Source of the DNA: Roseicyclus sp.
Lineage (GTDB): Bacteria > Pseudomonadota > Alphaproteobacteria > Rhodobacterales > Rhodobacteraceae
Reading direction: 5' to 3'
NCBI RefSeq assembly: GCF_018402035.1
Contig: NZ_JAGYJN010000001.1
Coordinates: 124,001-188,000, forward strand
DNA length: 64,000 nucleotides
Part shown: piece after piece, positions 1 through 8,801 of the stretch
How the letters are laid out: every line of letters starts with the position of its first letter
How positions within the stretch are numbered: position 1 is the stretch's first letter
Translations under genes and position numbers: made by a program
Notes under the pieces: model-generated
Databases searched by the model: none
What the model was told of the DNA's origin: nothing
Seen by the model: the letters and a program-made list of their open reading frames with translations, nothing else

Positions 1-608
1 GCGGTGTGCTTTTGCTTGAGCAATCCGACACAAGCCGGGTGCATCTTGATGTGGATCACGCGCTCATGGGCAATCTGGAGACGCTGATCTGGCTACGCGC
101 AAGCGGTTGGGCAAGCGTGATCGACCCTGTGGCACTTGCCCATCTGCCGCCCGAATTGCCGCGCATCGCTATTGTGGCGGCGTTGATGGCAGCACTGACG
201 GTAATCTTTTGGCGGCCCCTGAAGCTTGCAACCTTTGACGAGGGGTTTGCCCGCGCCATCGGCCTGCCGGTCTCGGCCATCGGTCTGGCGCTGGTGATTG
301 CCGCCGCCGTTGCCGCCGTGGCGGCCTTTGATGCGGTGGGATCGATTATCGTGATCGCGATGTTCATCTGCCCGCCCGCAACCGCGCGGCTGATGACCGA
401 CCGGCTTGCGACACAGGTTTGGCTTTCGCTCGCCGTCGCTGCGGTTTCGGCAATCCTTGGCTATGTGCTGGCGGGCTATGGGCCGATCTGGCTGGGTTTT
501 GACAGCTCGGTCAGCGCGGCGGGCATGATTGCTACGATATCCGGCGTGATGCTGGCCATCGCTTGCCTTTGGGGGCGCGCGCGGGGCAGGGTGACACCTG
601 TCGCGTGA
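1..608 (+). CDS. Metal (Mn/Zn/Fe-type) ABC transporter permease, 3' part only
   Basis: This is the C-terminal part of an ABC-3 family inner-membrane permease (the MntB/ZnuB/SitD type), which moves a divalent metal across the cytoplasmic membrane. The frame is already open at the window edge (codons start at base 3), so the true start lies upstream. A segment around base 45 reads VHLDVDHALMGNLE, the family-typical loop before the next helix. It is followed by several hydrophobic helices, including IAIVAALMAALTVIFW and the conserved stretch AFDAVGSIIVIAMFICPPATA. The stop TGA is 19 bp before kynA, but the metal transporter and tryptophan genes are probably unrelated in function. The metal cannot be read from this fragment. 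Confidence 0.85.
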   Translation, partial: GVLLLEQSDTSRVHLDVDHALMGNLETLIWLRASGWASVIDPVALAHLPPELPRIAIVAALMAALTVIFWRPLKLATFDEGFARAIGLPVSAIGLALVIAAAVAAVAAFDAVGSIIVIAMFICPPATARLMTDRLATQVWLSLAVAAVSAILGYVLAGYGPIWLGFDSSVSAAGMIATISGVMLAIACLWGRARGRVTPVA

Positions 609-627
609 CCCTGACCGAAAGCTTGCC

Positions 628-1458
628 ATGACCGATGCCTATGATCCCGCCAAAGACGGTGCCACCATGTCCTATGCGCGCGAGATGAGCTATGGCGACT
701 ACCTCGCGCTGGATGGGCTGCTTGATGGGCAAAAGCCGCTTTCCGATGCGCATGATGAAATGCTGTTTATCATCCAGCACCAGACATCTGAACTGTGGAT
801 GCGATTGGCGATTCACGAGTTGACCGCCGCGCGCGCGGGGCTTGCGGCGGGCGACGTGCGCGCCGTGTTCAAGATGCTGACCCGCGTGGCGCGTATTTTT
901 GAACAGCTCAATGGCGCATGGGATGTGCTGCGCACCATGACGCCCTCGGAATACAGCGATTTTCGCGATGATCTGGGGAAATCTTCGGGGTTTCAATCGC
1001 ACCAGTATCGCCGGATCGAGTTTATGCTGGGCAATCGCAACCAAGCCATGCTCAAGGTGCATGAACACCGCCCCGCGCTGCATGCAGCCTTGCTGGCCGA
1101 GCTGGGTCAACAATCGCTCTACCATGTGGCGCTTGACCAGCTTGGGGCCGCGCTTGGCCAAGATTTCAGCGCGTCTTACCAGTTGACCGCACCCCATAGC
1201 GCCCAAGAGGCGATCCGCGATGCATGGGCGCGGGTCTACCGCGACCCACAGGCGCATTGGGCGCTTTACGAGCTTGCCGAAAAGCTCGTCGATCTTGAGG
1301 ATTACTTTCGCCGCTGGCGCTTTAACCATGTCACCACGGTCGAACGCATCATCGGCTTCAAACGCGGCACGGGGGGCACATCGGGGGTGCAATATCTGCG
1401 CCGCATGCTCGAGGTGGAGCTTTTCCCCGAGCTTTGGCAAGTCAGGGGGCAATTATGA
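628..1458 (+). CDS. kynA: Tryptophan 2,3-dioxygenase
   Basis: Cytoplasmic haem enzyme that opens the tryptophan indole ring with O2 to give N-formylkynurenine, the first step of the kynurenine pathway. The 276-residue length matches bacterial TDOs. Diagnostic segments are HDEMLFIIQHQTSELW near residue 47, FQSHQYRRIEFMLGN near residue 121, and FNHVTTVERIIGFKRGTGG, where His234 is the expected axial haem ligand and the glycine-rich stretch binds the substrate carboxylate. The stop codon overlaps the kynU start (ATGA), so the two genes are translationally coupled. The formamidase (kynB) that should act between them is not adjacent in this window. Confidence 0.96.
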   Translation: MTDAYDPAKDGATMSYAREMSYGDYLALDGLLDGQKPLSDAHDEMLFIIQHQTSELWMRLAIHELTAARAGLAAGDVRAVFKMLTRVARIFEQLNGAWDVLRTMTPSEYSDFRDDLGKSSGFQSHQYRRIEFMLGNRNQAMLKVHEHRPALHAALLAELGQQSLYHVALDQLGAALGQDFSASYQLTAPHSAQEAIRDAWARVYRDPQAHWALYELAEKLVDLEDYFRRWRFNHVTTVERIIGFKRGTGGTSGVQYLRRMLEVELFPELWQVRGQL

Positions 1459-2642
1459 GCATCTTGCGCAAACATCTGTTCGATCTGCCCGAGGGGGTGA
1501 TCTATCTCGACGGCAATTCGCTGGGGCCTCTGCCCAAATCCGTGCCCGCCCGCGTGGCGCAGGCGGTGACGGGGCAATGGGGCGCGCATCTGATCAAGGG
1601 CTGGAATATCGATGGCTGGATGGCCCAGCCCTCGCAAGTGGGCGACCGGGTGGGGCGTCTGATTGGGGCCGCACCCGGATCGGTGGTGATGGGCGACACA
1701 CTCTCGATCAAGGTCTATCAGGCGTTGTCTGCGGCCCTGCAAATGCGGCCCGACCGGCGGGTGATCTTGTCCGACAGCGGCAATTTCCCGACTGATCTCT
1801 ATATGGCCGAGGGGTTGATCCGCCATTTGGGTGGCACCCACCGCTTGCATACTGTCAGCCCCGAGGCGGTGATGGCCAACATCACCAACGAGGTGGCCGC
1901 CGTCATGCTGACCCAAGTCGATTACCGCACGGGGCGGCTGCATGATATGGCGGCGATCACCAAAGCGGCCCATGCCGCGGGTGCCGTGATGATCTGGGAT
2001 CTGGCCCATAGCGCCGGGGCGCTGCCCGTCGATCTGGCCGGATCAGGCGCGGAATTCGCCGTGGGATGCAGCTATAAATACCTCAACGGCGGCCCCGGCG
2101 CGCCCGCGTTTATCTATGTGCGCCCCGATATCGCGGACCGGATCGACCCGGCGCTGGCGGGCTGGTTGGGCCATGCCGCCCCCTTTGCCTTCGATCTTGA
2201 TTACCGCCCCGCACCGGGGGTAGAGCGGATGCGCGTGGGCACCCCGCCCGTGTTGCAGATGACAGCGCTCGATGCCGCCCTTGATGTTTGGGAGGGGGTG
2301 GATATGGCCGCGCTGCGCGAAGCCTCCATCGCGCTTTCTGACCGCTTCATCGCAGAGGTAGAGGCGCGCTGCCCCGATCTGGTCTTGGCCAGCCCCCGCG
2401 ACGCGCAGCAGCGCGGCAGCCAAGTTTCGTTCCATTTTGCCCATGGTTATGCCGCGATGCAGGCTTTGATCGCCCATGGCGTGATCGGCGATTTCCGCGC
2501 GCCCGATATCATGCGCTTTGGCTTTACCCCGCTTTATATCGATGCGGGCGATGTCACCCGTGCCGCCGAAATCCTTGCGCGGATCATCGGCGAAAGGCTG
2601 TGGGACAACCCCGCCTATCACGCCCGCCAAGCCGTGACCTGA
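1455..2642 (+). CDS. kynU: Kynureninase
   Basis: PLP-dependent hydrolase that splits kynurenine into anthranilate and alanine. The protein is 395 residues if translation starts at the ATG overlapping the kynA stop. An upstream in-frame start would add only seven residues (ASQGAI region) inside kynA and is less likely. Family marks are YLDGNSLGPLPK at the N terminus, MIWDLAHSAGALPVDL (the Asp that pairs with the PLP nitrogen), and SYKYLNGGPGAPAFIYV, with Lys208 as the probable Schiff-base lysine. Together with kynA this makes a two-gene tryptophan-to-anthranilate operon. It ends 9 bp from the convergent TRAP gene with no visible terminator between them. Confidence 0.95.
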   Translation: MSILRKHLFDLPEGVIYLDGNSLGPLPKSVPARVAQAVTGQWGAHLIKGWNIDGWMAQPSQVGDRVGRLIGAAPGSVVMGDTLSIKVYQALSAALQMRPDRRVILSDSGNFPTDLYMAEGLIRHLGGTHRLHTVSPEAVMANITNEVAAVMLTQVDYRTGRLHDMAAITKAAHAAGAVMIWDLAHSAGALPVDLAGSGAEFAVGCSYKYLNGGPGAPAFIYVRPDIADRIDPALAGWLGHAAPFAFDLDYRPAPGVERMRVGTPPVLQMTALDAALDVWEGVDMAALREASIALSDRFIAEVEARCPDLVLASPRDAQQRGSQVSFHFAHGYAAMQALIAHGVIGDFRAPDIMRFGFTPLYIDAGDVTRAAEILARIIGERLWDNPAYHARQAVT

Positions 2643-2651
2643 ACTGCGGCC

Positions 2652-4145
2652 CTAGCGCAGCAAGAACAAGGTGATCCCCGGAAAGGCCACAAGGATCGCG
2701 ACGCGGATCAGGTCGGATGTCACAAACCACATCACCGCGCGATAGGTGGCGGTGATCGGCGTCGCGCGGTCAAGCGCGTTGATGATGAACAGGTTCATCC
2801 CCACAGGCGGGGTGATCAGCCCCACCTCGACCACGATCAAGACCAAGATCCCGAACCAGATCGCGGTGAGGGTGGTGTTGAAATCGGCATGCATAGCTTG
2901 CGTCACCGGGCGAAGGCCCAGCGCGCGGAACTCGTCGCGCGCCAGCGGCACGCCCTCGGCCAGTTTGGTCTGCGCGGCGGCCAAAAGATCGGGGGCCATC
3001 GCCACGCCATCCGCGATCCCTTGGGCCAGCCTTGCCGCTTGCATGTCAAGAAGCGAGATGAGCCCGAAATCCAGCCCCGCCATCACCGGCCAAAAGATCG
3101 GGATGGTCAAAAGGATCATCGACAGGCTGTCCATCAAACAGCCCATCAAAAGGTAGAAGACCAAGATCAAGATCAGCACGGTCAATGGCGCATAGCCTTG
3201 GCTGACCACCCAAAGCGACAATTCCTGCGGCATTTGGGTGAGTGCCAAAAAGGAATTATAAAGTTTCGCGCCCAAGATGATGAAAAAGATCATCGCGCTC
3301 GAAATCGCGGTGGCGATAATGCTTTGCTGGAAAAGCGCCCATGTCATGTTGCCCCGCACAAGCGCCAATAGACCGGTGCCAGCGGCCCCCACCGCCGCCC
3401 CTTCGGTCGGTGTGAACCAGCCCGCGTAGATGCCGCCGACCACAAGGCCAAAGACCGCGATCACCGGCCAGATCTCGACCAACGCGCGCAACCGCTCAGC
3501 ATAGGGCACGCGCGCTTTGACCCCTGCGCTGGTGGGGTTGACGCGCACATAGATGGCGATGGTCAGCATATAGCCGATAGCAGCCAGTATCCCCGGCACA
3601 AAGGCCGCCAAGAACAGCGAGGCGATGTTTTGCTCGGTCAAGATCGCATAGATCACCAAGATCACCGATGGCGGGATCAAGATGCCGAGCGTGCCGCCCG
3701 CCGCCAGCGTGGCGGTCGCAAACCCGCCCGAATAGCCGTAGCGCCGTAGTTCGGGCAGCGCCACGCGCCCCATGGTGGCCGCCGTCGCCAGCGATGAGCC
3801 GCAGATCGCCCCAAACCCCGCACAAGCCCCGACCGAGGCCATGGCGACGCCCCCCTTACGATGGCCAAGCCAGCCTTCGGCCGCGCGAAACAGCGATGTG
3901 GACATCCCCGACAGCGTCGCGAATTGCCCCATCAGCAAAAACATCGGGATGATCGACAGCGAATAGCTGGAAAAGGTGGAATAACTCTCGCCCTTGAGCA
4001 GGTTCAGCGCCATATCAGGGCTGCCTGTGATCAGCCACAGCCCGCCCATTCCCATCAAAAACATCGCCGCCCCAATCGGCGCGCGCAGAAAGATCAGCGC
4101 CAAAAGCACCGGGAAAGACCATAGCCCGATGGCAAAGGCGCTCAA
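2652..4145 (-). CDS. TRAP transporter large permease (DctM family) with an internal insertion
   Basis: Large membrane subunit of a TRAP carrier, a Na+ or proton-driven uptake system with a periplasmic binding protein. At 497 residues it is about 60 longer than a usual DctM. The N-terminal part is canonical (IIPMFLLMGQFATLSGMS near 65, GTLGILIPPSVILVIYAILTEQ near 151). The C-terminal part contains EVGLITPPVGMNLF. Between about residues 361 and 427 lies an extra charged and Ala-rich segment (DMQAARLAQGIADG onward) that the second DctM of this window at 32388-33695 lacks. The start is a TTG overlapping the DctQ stop (TTGA), which I chose because it keeps the tight coupling. It forms one operon with the two downstream-coordinate TRAP genes. 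Confidence 0.9.
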   Translation of the reverse strand: MSAFAIGLWSFPVLLALIFLRAPIGAAMFLMGMGGLWLITGSPDMALNLLKGESYSTFSSYSLSIIPMFLLMGQFATLSGMSTSLFRAAEGWLGHRKGGVAMASVGACAGFGAICGSSLATAATMGRVALPELRRYGYSGGFATATLAAGGTLGILIPPSVILVIYAILTEQNIASLFLAAFVPGILAAIGYMLTIAIYVRVNPTSAGVKARVPYAERLRALVEIWPVIAVFGLVVGGIYAGWFTPTEGAAVGAAGTGLLALVRGNMTWALFQQSIIATAISSAMIFFIILGAKLYNSFLALTQMPQELSLWVVSQGYAPLTVLILILVFYLLMGCLMDSLSMILLTIPIFWPVMAGLDFGLISLLDMQAARLAQGIADGVAMAPDLLAAAQTKLAEGVPLARDEFRALGLRPVTQAMHADFNTTLTAIWFGILVLIVVEVGLITPPVGMNLFIINALDRATPITATYRAVMWFVTSDLIRVAILVAFPGITLFLLR

Positions 4146-4786
4146 AGCTCTGCCCCTTCGCCCGTCGGCAGATGGGGCTTACCTGTCGGCACCTCGTGCA
4201 GGCGCATCAGCGCGCAATAGACCCCAACCAGCCCCGCGACCAAGGCCGCCAGAAAACTCGCCCCATAGGCCCACCACACTGGCATTTGCAGCAAAAAGGT
4301 CGTCTGACCGTTATCGAGTTTCTCAAGAAATCCAAGAGAGAGCCGCCAGCCGATCACGATGATGATCGCGGCCAATACCCCTTCCCAGAAGGCGGTCAAG
4401 ATGCGGTTAAGGCGCGCGGGCAAGGCCGCGGCGATCAGATCGACCCGCGCATGGCCCGCCTTGAGTTGGCAGATCGGTAAAAAGGCGAAAATGGCGAAAG
4501 CGATCCCTGCCTCGATCAATTCATAGTCGCCCTTGACCGAGCCGGTATGGGCGGCAAGCCAAAGGCCCAGCGCGCCCAGCATGCCACCATGTCCGACGGT
4601 GTTGAGCGCGCGGCCAAGGATACTGATACAGGTCATGCCCACCAACAGGCACAGCACCAACCCGCCAAGCAAGGCCATCACCTGCGCGCTGCGCGTGATC
4701 ACGATTTGCATGGCAAGCACCTCGCACAGCCTTTGGGCTTCATCGCCCATGGGCGCGATATAGCGGGCGATGGCGGGGCGCGCCAC
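4142..4786 (-). CDS. TRAP transporter small permease (DctQ family)
   Basis: Small membrane subunit of the same TRAP carrier, expected to hold and stabilise the large subunit. The protein is 214 residues with about four hydrophobic helices: VMALLGGLVLCLLVGMTCI near 35, IAFAIFAFLPICQL near 92, ILTAFWEGVLAAIIIVIGW near 128, and YGASFLAALVAGLVGVYCAL near 173. The listed start leaves a 12-bp gap to the binding-protein gene. Internal ATG codons at residues 13 and 26 are possible alternatives, since the first 30 residues are not clearly family-like. The gene is too divergent to reveal the substrate. Confidence 0.85.
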   Translation of the reverse strand: MARPAIARYIAPMGDEAQRLCEVLAMQIVITRSAQVMALLGGLVLCLLVGMTCISILGRALNTVGHGGMLGALGLWLAAHTGSVKGDYELIEAGIAFAIFAFLPICQLKAGHARVDLIAAALPARLNRILTAFWEGVLAAIIIVIGWRLSLGFLEKLDNGQTTFLLQMPVWWAYGASFLAALVAGLVGVYCALMRLHEVPTGKPHLPTGEGAEL

Positions 4787-4798
4787 CGCCCTTGGGCT

Positions 4799-5842
4799 TT
4801 AGTTCGCGGGCTGGTTCTCGGCGATCAATGCACGCGCGCGATCAACGAGCGCTGCCCCATCGATGCCCGAGGCGGTCAAATCGGCCACCCATGTCTGGAT
4901 CGTGGGCGCGGCGGCGGCGCGCCAAGCGGCCACTTGGGTCTCATCAAGCGTGATGATCATGTTGCCCTGATCCTCGGCCATTTCGCGGCCGGGCGCGTCA
5001 TAGCTTTGCTGCACGCGCCCTGCATTGGCCGAGAATTCCAGCCCGGAATGGGCGTCGATAATGGCGCGTAGATCATCGGGAAGGGCGGCATAGCTTGCGG
5101 GGTTCATCGCAAGGATGAAGGTCGCGGCATAAAGCGCCTCGCCGCCGAATTCGGTGTGATAGTCCACCAACTCCGCCACGCGCAGCGATGTCGACACCTC
5201 CCATGGGATGACGGTCGCATCGATCACCCCTTGCGATAGCGCCTCGGGCACGGCTGGAACCGGCATGCCAATGGCGGTGGCCCCGAGCGCCGAGAGCATC
5301 ATGTTCGTCGTGCGCGTCGGCGCGCGAAGCTTGACGCCTGCCAGATCGGCGACATCAGTGATGGGTGTCTTGGAATGGATCACGCCCGGCCCATGAACCC
5401 AAAGCCCCAGCACATGCAGATCGGCGAAATCGGTGTCCATCATCGTCTCTTCGGCCAATTGCCAAAAGGCGCGGCTTGCGGCCTCGGCATTGCCGCCTGC
5501 GATGATGAAGGGCAGCTCGAACACCTCGGTGCGCGGGAAGCGGCCCGGCGTGTAGCCCGGCAGCGTCCAGACGATATCGACCGTGCCGTCGATGGCTTGG
5601 TCGATCAGCTGCGGCGGCGTGCCACCCAACTGCATCGAGGGAAAGCGCGCGATCTCGATCCGCCCGCCTGATGCCGCCTCGATCGCATCGGCCCAGGGAT
5701 CAAGGATATGGGCAGGCACCGCGGATTGCGGCGGCAAGAATTGATGCAGGCGCAGCGTCACCTCCTGCGCGCAGGCAATCCCCGCACCGAAGGTAAATGC
5801 CAAAACCGCGCCGTTAAAGCGCAATGCCACTCTTCTCGCCAT
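4799..5842 (-). CDS. TRAP transporter substrate-binding protein (DctP family)
   Basis: Periplasmic binding subunit of the TRAP carrier. I place the start at the ATG at 5842 because a GGAGGG ribosome site sits 8 nt upstream; an upstream in-frame start would add ten unsupported residues. An N-terminal signal peptide (ARRVALRF, hydrophobic core, cleavage after ACA or AQ) precedes the mature domain. Diagnostic blocks are RLHQFLPPQSAVPAHILDPW, FPSMQLGGTPPQLIDQAIDG and PGYTPGRFPRTEVFELPF. It is clearly paralogous to the DctP at 34202-35233. Its divergent neighbour is a KDG-type kinase, which suggests a sugar-acid substrate, but an aromatic or other organic acid cannot be excluded. Confidence 0.9.
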   Translation of the reverse strand: MARRVALRFNGAVLAFTFGAGIACAQEVTLRLHQFLPPQSAVPAHILDPWADAIEAASGGRIEIARFPSMQLGGTPPQLIDQAIDGTVDIVWTLPGYTPGRFPRTEVFELPFIIAGGNAEAASRAFWQLAEETMMDTDFADLHVLGLWVHGPGVIHSKTPITDVADLAGVKLRAPTRTTNMMLSALGATAIGMPVPAVPEALSQGVIDATVIPWEVSTSLRVAELVDYHTEFGGEALYAATFILAMNPASYAALPDDLRAIIDAHSGLEFSANAGRVQQSYDAPGREMAEDQGNMIITLDETQVAAWRAAAAPTIQTWVADLTASGIDGAALVDRARALIAENQPAN

Positions 5843-6008
5843 GTGCCGATCCCTCCACATGATGGGCGACAATCACGTGCCGCCCGAATCCAGCCGACAC
5901 TATCCGAGGGGCAGGGCCGCTCCAAGCGATCTTGTGACGGTGCGCGGGGGCCATGGACCTTTGGCCCGACAAGGCGCAAGATCGTGCCAAAGACGCGCGG
6001 GGGGCAGC
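5843..6008. promoter_or_regulatory. Divergent promoter region between TRAP operon and KDG-kinase gene
   Basis: This 166-bp gap separates the leftward dctPQM operon from the rightward kinase gene and must hold both promoters. The GGAGGG ribosome site of dctP lies at its left end. I see no convincing -35/-10 pair and no strong operator; only a weak GGCCA/TGGCC repeat occurs near 5950. Confidence 0.4.
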
Positions 6009-6935
6009 ATGGCGCAGATAAAAATCGCATGTATCGGCGAATGCATGGTCGAATTGTCGGCACTTGCCTTTGACGCGGGGCGTGCGCGGCTGGGGGTTGC
6101 GGGTGATACGCTCAACACCGCCGTCTATTTGCGGCGCAGCCTGCCCGAAGATACAGGGCAGGTCAGCTATGTCACCGCCTTGGGCGATGATCCGATCTCA
6201 CACCAGATGGTCGATATCATCGCCGCACATGGGATTGAGACTGGCCTGATCGCGCGCTGCGCAGGGGCGCTGCCGGGGATCTATGCAATCGATCTGACCC
6301 CGCAGGGTGAGCGCAGCTTTCACTATTGGCGCAGCGCATCGGCCGCGCGCAGCATGTTTGGCGATGGTGGCATCGCGTTATCGCGGCTGACCGATTTCGG
6401 GGTGATTTATCTATCTGGTATCAGCTTGGCGATCTTGCCCGCCGCTGATCGCGACGCGCTAATAGCCCAGCTTGCCGCGCATAAGGCGCAAGGCGGGCAG
6501 GTGGTCTTTGACAGCAATTACCGCCCCCGGCTTTGGCCTGATATCGCCACGGCCCAAGCTGCGATGGCCGCGATCTGGAGGGTTTGCACCTGCGCGCTGC
6601 CCTCGGCCGATGATGAGGCGGCCCTGTGGGGCGACGCGGATGATGCGGCGATCATCGCGCGGATCGCGGCGGCAGGTGTGCCCGAGATCGCGCTCAAGCG
6701 CGGTGCGCGCGGCCCGATCTTATGGTGCGACGGGCGGTTGATCGAAAACAGCTACCCCGCTGCAAAGACCTTGCGCGATACCACGGCTGCGGGCGATGCC
6801 TTTAACGGTGCCTATCTCGCCGCAAGGCTGGCGGGGCATGACCCAGAGGTCGCCGCGCGCCGTGGCCATGATCTGGCCTGTCATGTGATTGGCCAGCCCG
6901 GTGCCATCGTCGATCTACCGCCTCGCCCGGCCTGA
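6009..6935 (+). CDS. kdgK: 2-dehydro-3-deoxygluconokinase-type PfkB sugar kinase
   Basis: Cytoplasmic ribokinase/PfkB-family kinase, most likely phosphorylating 2-keto-3-deoxygluconate to KDPG for the Entner-Doudoroff aldolase. I start it at ATG 6009 (MAQIKIACIGECMVEL), where homology begins; the open frame continues 56 codons upstream into the promoter region but that part has no family character. The 308-residue length fits. Key segments are VAGDTLNTAVYLRR (substrate lid), VVFDSNYRPRLWPD in the middle, and DTTAAGDAFNGAYLA, where Asp263 is the catalytic base beside the anion-hole glycines. It is divergent from a TRAP operon, which may import the sugar acid. Confidence 0.88.
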   Translation: MAQIKIACIGECMVELSALAFDAGRARLGVAGDTLNTAVYLRRSLPEDTGQVSYVTALGDDPISHQMVDIIAAHGIETGLIARCAGALPGIYAIDLTPQGERSFHYWRSASAARSMFGDGGIALSRLTDFGVIYLSGISLAILPAADRDALIAQLAAHKAQGGQVVFDSNYRPRLWPDIATAQAAMAAIWRVCTCALPSADDEAALWGDADDAAIIARIAAAGVPEIALKRGARGPILWCDGRLIENSYPAAKTLRDTTAAGDAFNGAYLAARLAGHDPEVAARRGHDLACHVIGQPGAIVDLPPRPA

Positions 6936-7007
6936 TAAAGCGCTTGACGCCCGCGCGCGATCCGCCGCCATTGACCCAGCAAGACCCGCAAGAAACGGAA
7001 ACATCCC

Positions 7008-8795
7008 ATGACATTCACGACCCGCCCCGAGATCACCGGCACATTCGGGGTTGCCACCTCGACCCATTGGATCGCCTCTGCCGTGGGGATGAAGATCCTT
7101 GAACAAGGCGGCAATGCTTTTGATGCCGCCGCCGCCATGGGCTTTGTCCTTCAGGTGGTCGAGCCGCATCTGAACGGCCCCTTGGGCGATATGCCCTTGA
7201 TGCTGCGCACTGCCGATGCCGATGCGCCGGTGATGATCTGTGGTCAAGGCACGGCACCCGCAGGGGCCACGATCGACCACTATAAATCCGTTGGTTTGAC
7301 CATCGTGCCGGGGTCCGGCCTATTGGCCACCGTCATTCCCGGCGCGTTCGGCGCATGGATGCTGATGCTGCGCGATCACGGCAGCTTGCCCCTGCGCGAG
7401 ATTTTGGCGCCTGCGATCTATTATGCGCGCCATGGCCACCCGATCTTGCCGCGTGTGGCCAATACCATCGCAAGCCTGCATGACTTCTTTCGCGATGAAT
7501 GGCCCACATCCTATGCAACTTGGTTGCCGGGGGGCGTGGCCCCGGTTGCGGGGCGGTTGTTCAAAAACCCCGATCTGGCCGATACATGGGAGCGTGTCTT
7601 GGCCGAGGCTGAGGCCGCGCAAGGCCATGCCGCCCAGATCGAGGCCGCGCGCCGCGCATTCTACGAGGGATTTATCGCCGAAGGGATCGACGACTACCTG
7701 CGCGAGGCTTGCGTCATGGATGCCGAGGGCGCGCGCCGCAAGGGCGTGTTGACCGGCCAAGACATGGCTGATTGGCAGGCGAGTTATGAGGCACCGCTCA
7801 GTGTCGATTACCACGGCTGGCGCGTCTGGAAGCCCGGCGTCTGGACCCAAGGGCCGACATTGCTGCAATCGCTGATGACGCTCTCGGGCTTTGACATCGG
7901 CGCGATGGACCCGCGCGGGGCCGATTTCGTCCATCATGTGACCGAGGCGATGAAGCTATCATTCGCCGACCGCGAGGCCTATTACGGCGATCCGGCTTTT
8001 GCCGATATCCCGGTCGAGACGCTGCTCTCACGCGATTACGCCGCAACGCGCAGCCCACTTGTCGGCCCCAAAGCCTCGCGCTTGCAGCGCCCCGGCCATA
8101 TCGCGGGATACGAGGCATGGGCCAAGGCCGCGATCGCGCGGGCGGGCCAAGACCACGCCGAAGGGCCGGGGATGGGCGCAGGCGAGCCGACGATGGCGCA
8201 TCTGACCGAAAAGCGCGGCGATACCGTGCATATCGATGTGATCGATCAATGGGGCAACATGGTCTCGACCACGCCCTCGGGGGGCTGGCTGCAATCCTCG
8301 CCGATCATTCCGGGGCTAGGGATGCCGCTCAATAGCCGGGCGCAGATGTTCTGGCTGGAAGAGGGGCTTGCCACCTCGCTGGCGCCCGGACGGCGGCCGC
8401 GCACGACGCTCTCGCCCTCGATGGCCGAGACTGATGGGCGCAAGCTGGCCTTCGGCACGCCCGGCGGCGATCAGCAAGACCAGTGGCAACTGATCTTGTT
8501 CCTGCGGCTGGTGCATGGGGGCATGAACCTGCAAGAGGGGATCGATGCGCCCCTGTTTCACACGGCGCATTTCCAATCCTCCTTCTATCCGCGCGGCACA
8601 AAGCCCGGTCATCTGATGGTCGAGCCTGCATTTGGTGAGGCCGTGCTGGCCGATCTGCGCGCGCGCGGCCATGATCTGGAGGTGTCCGAGCCTTGGGCCG
8701 TGGGGCGTCTAACCGCCGCCTCGCGCGATGATGATGGCATGCTCAAGGCCGCCGCCACACCGCGCCTGATGCAAGCCTATGCCATCGGTCGGTAA
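7008..8795 (+). CDS. Gamma-glutamyltransferase family protein (no signal peptide)
   Basis: Ntn-hydrolase of the gamma-glutamyltranspeptidase family, 595 residues. Such enzymes self-cleave into two subunits before a catalytic Thr and then hydrolyse or transfer gamma-glutamyl or acyl-amide groups. The candidate nucleophile is Thr406 in the block GDTVHIDVIDQWGNMVS, corresponding to the TTHxSVVD motif of classical enzymes. The start MTFTTRPEITGTFGVATSTHWIAS goes straight into the mature fold. There is no N-terminal signal peptide, so a cytoplasmic enzyme is likely, unlike E. coli Ggt. The small-subunit region contains GTPGGDQQDQWQLILFLRL. The gene is 72 bp after kdgK and 6 bp from convergent tctE. 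The substrate is unknown and need not be glutathione. Confidence 0.85.
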   Translation: MTFTTRPEITGTFGVATSTHWIASAVGMKILEQGGNAFDAAAAMGFVLQVVEPHLNGPLGDMPLMLRTADADAPVMICGQGTAPAGATIDHYKSVGLTIVPGSGLLATVIPGAFGAWMLMLRDHGSLPLREILAPAIYYARHGHPILPRVANTIASLHDFFRDEWPTSYATWLPGGVAPVAGRLFKNPDLADTWERVLAEAEAAQGHAAQIEAARRAFYEGFIAEGIDDYLREACVMDAEGARRKGVLTGQDMADWQASYEAPLSVDYHGWRVWKPGVWTQGPTLLQSLMTLSGFDIGAMDPRGADFVHHVTEAMKLSFADREAYYGDPAFADIPVETLLSRDYAATRSPLVGPKASRLQRPGHIAGYEAWAKAAIARAGQDHAEGPGMGAGEPTMAHLTEKRGDTVHIDVIDQWGNMVSTTPSGGWLQSSPIIPGLGMPLNSRAQMFWLEEGLATSLAPGRRPRTTLSPSMAETDGRKLAFGTPGGDQQDQWQLILFLRLVHGGMNLQEGIDAPLFHTAHFQSSFYPRGTKPGHLMVEPAFGEAVLADLRARGHDLEVSEPWAVGRLTAASRDDDGMLKAAATPRLMQAYAIGR

Positions 8796-8801
8796 GTTCG
8801 C

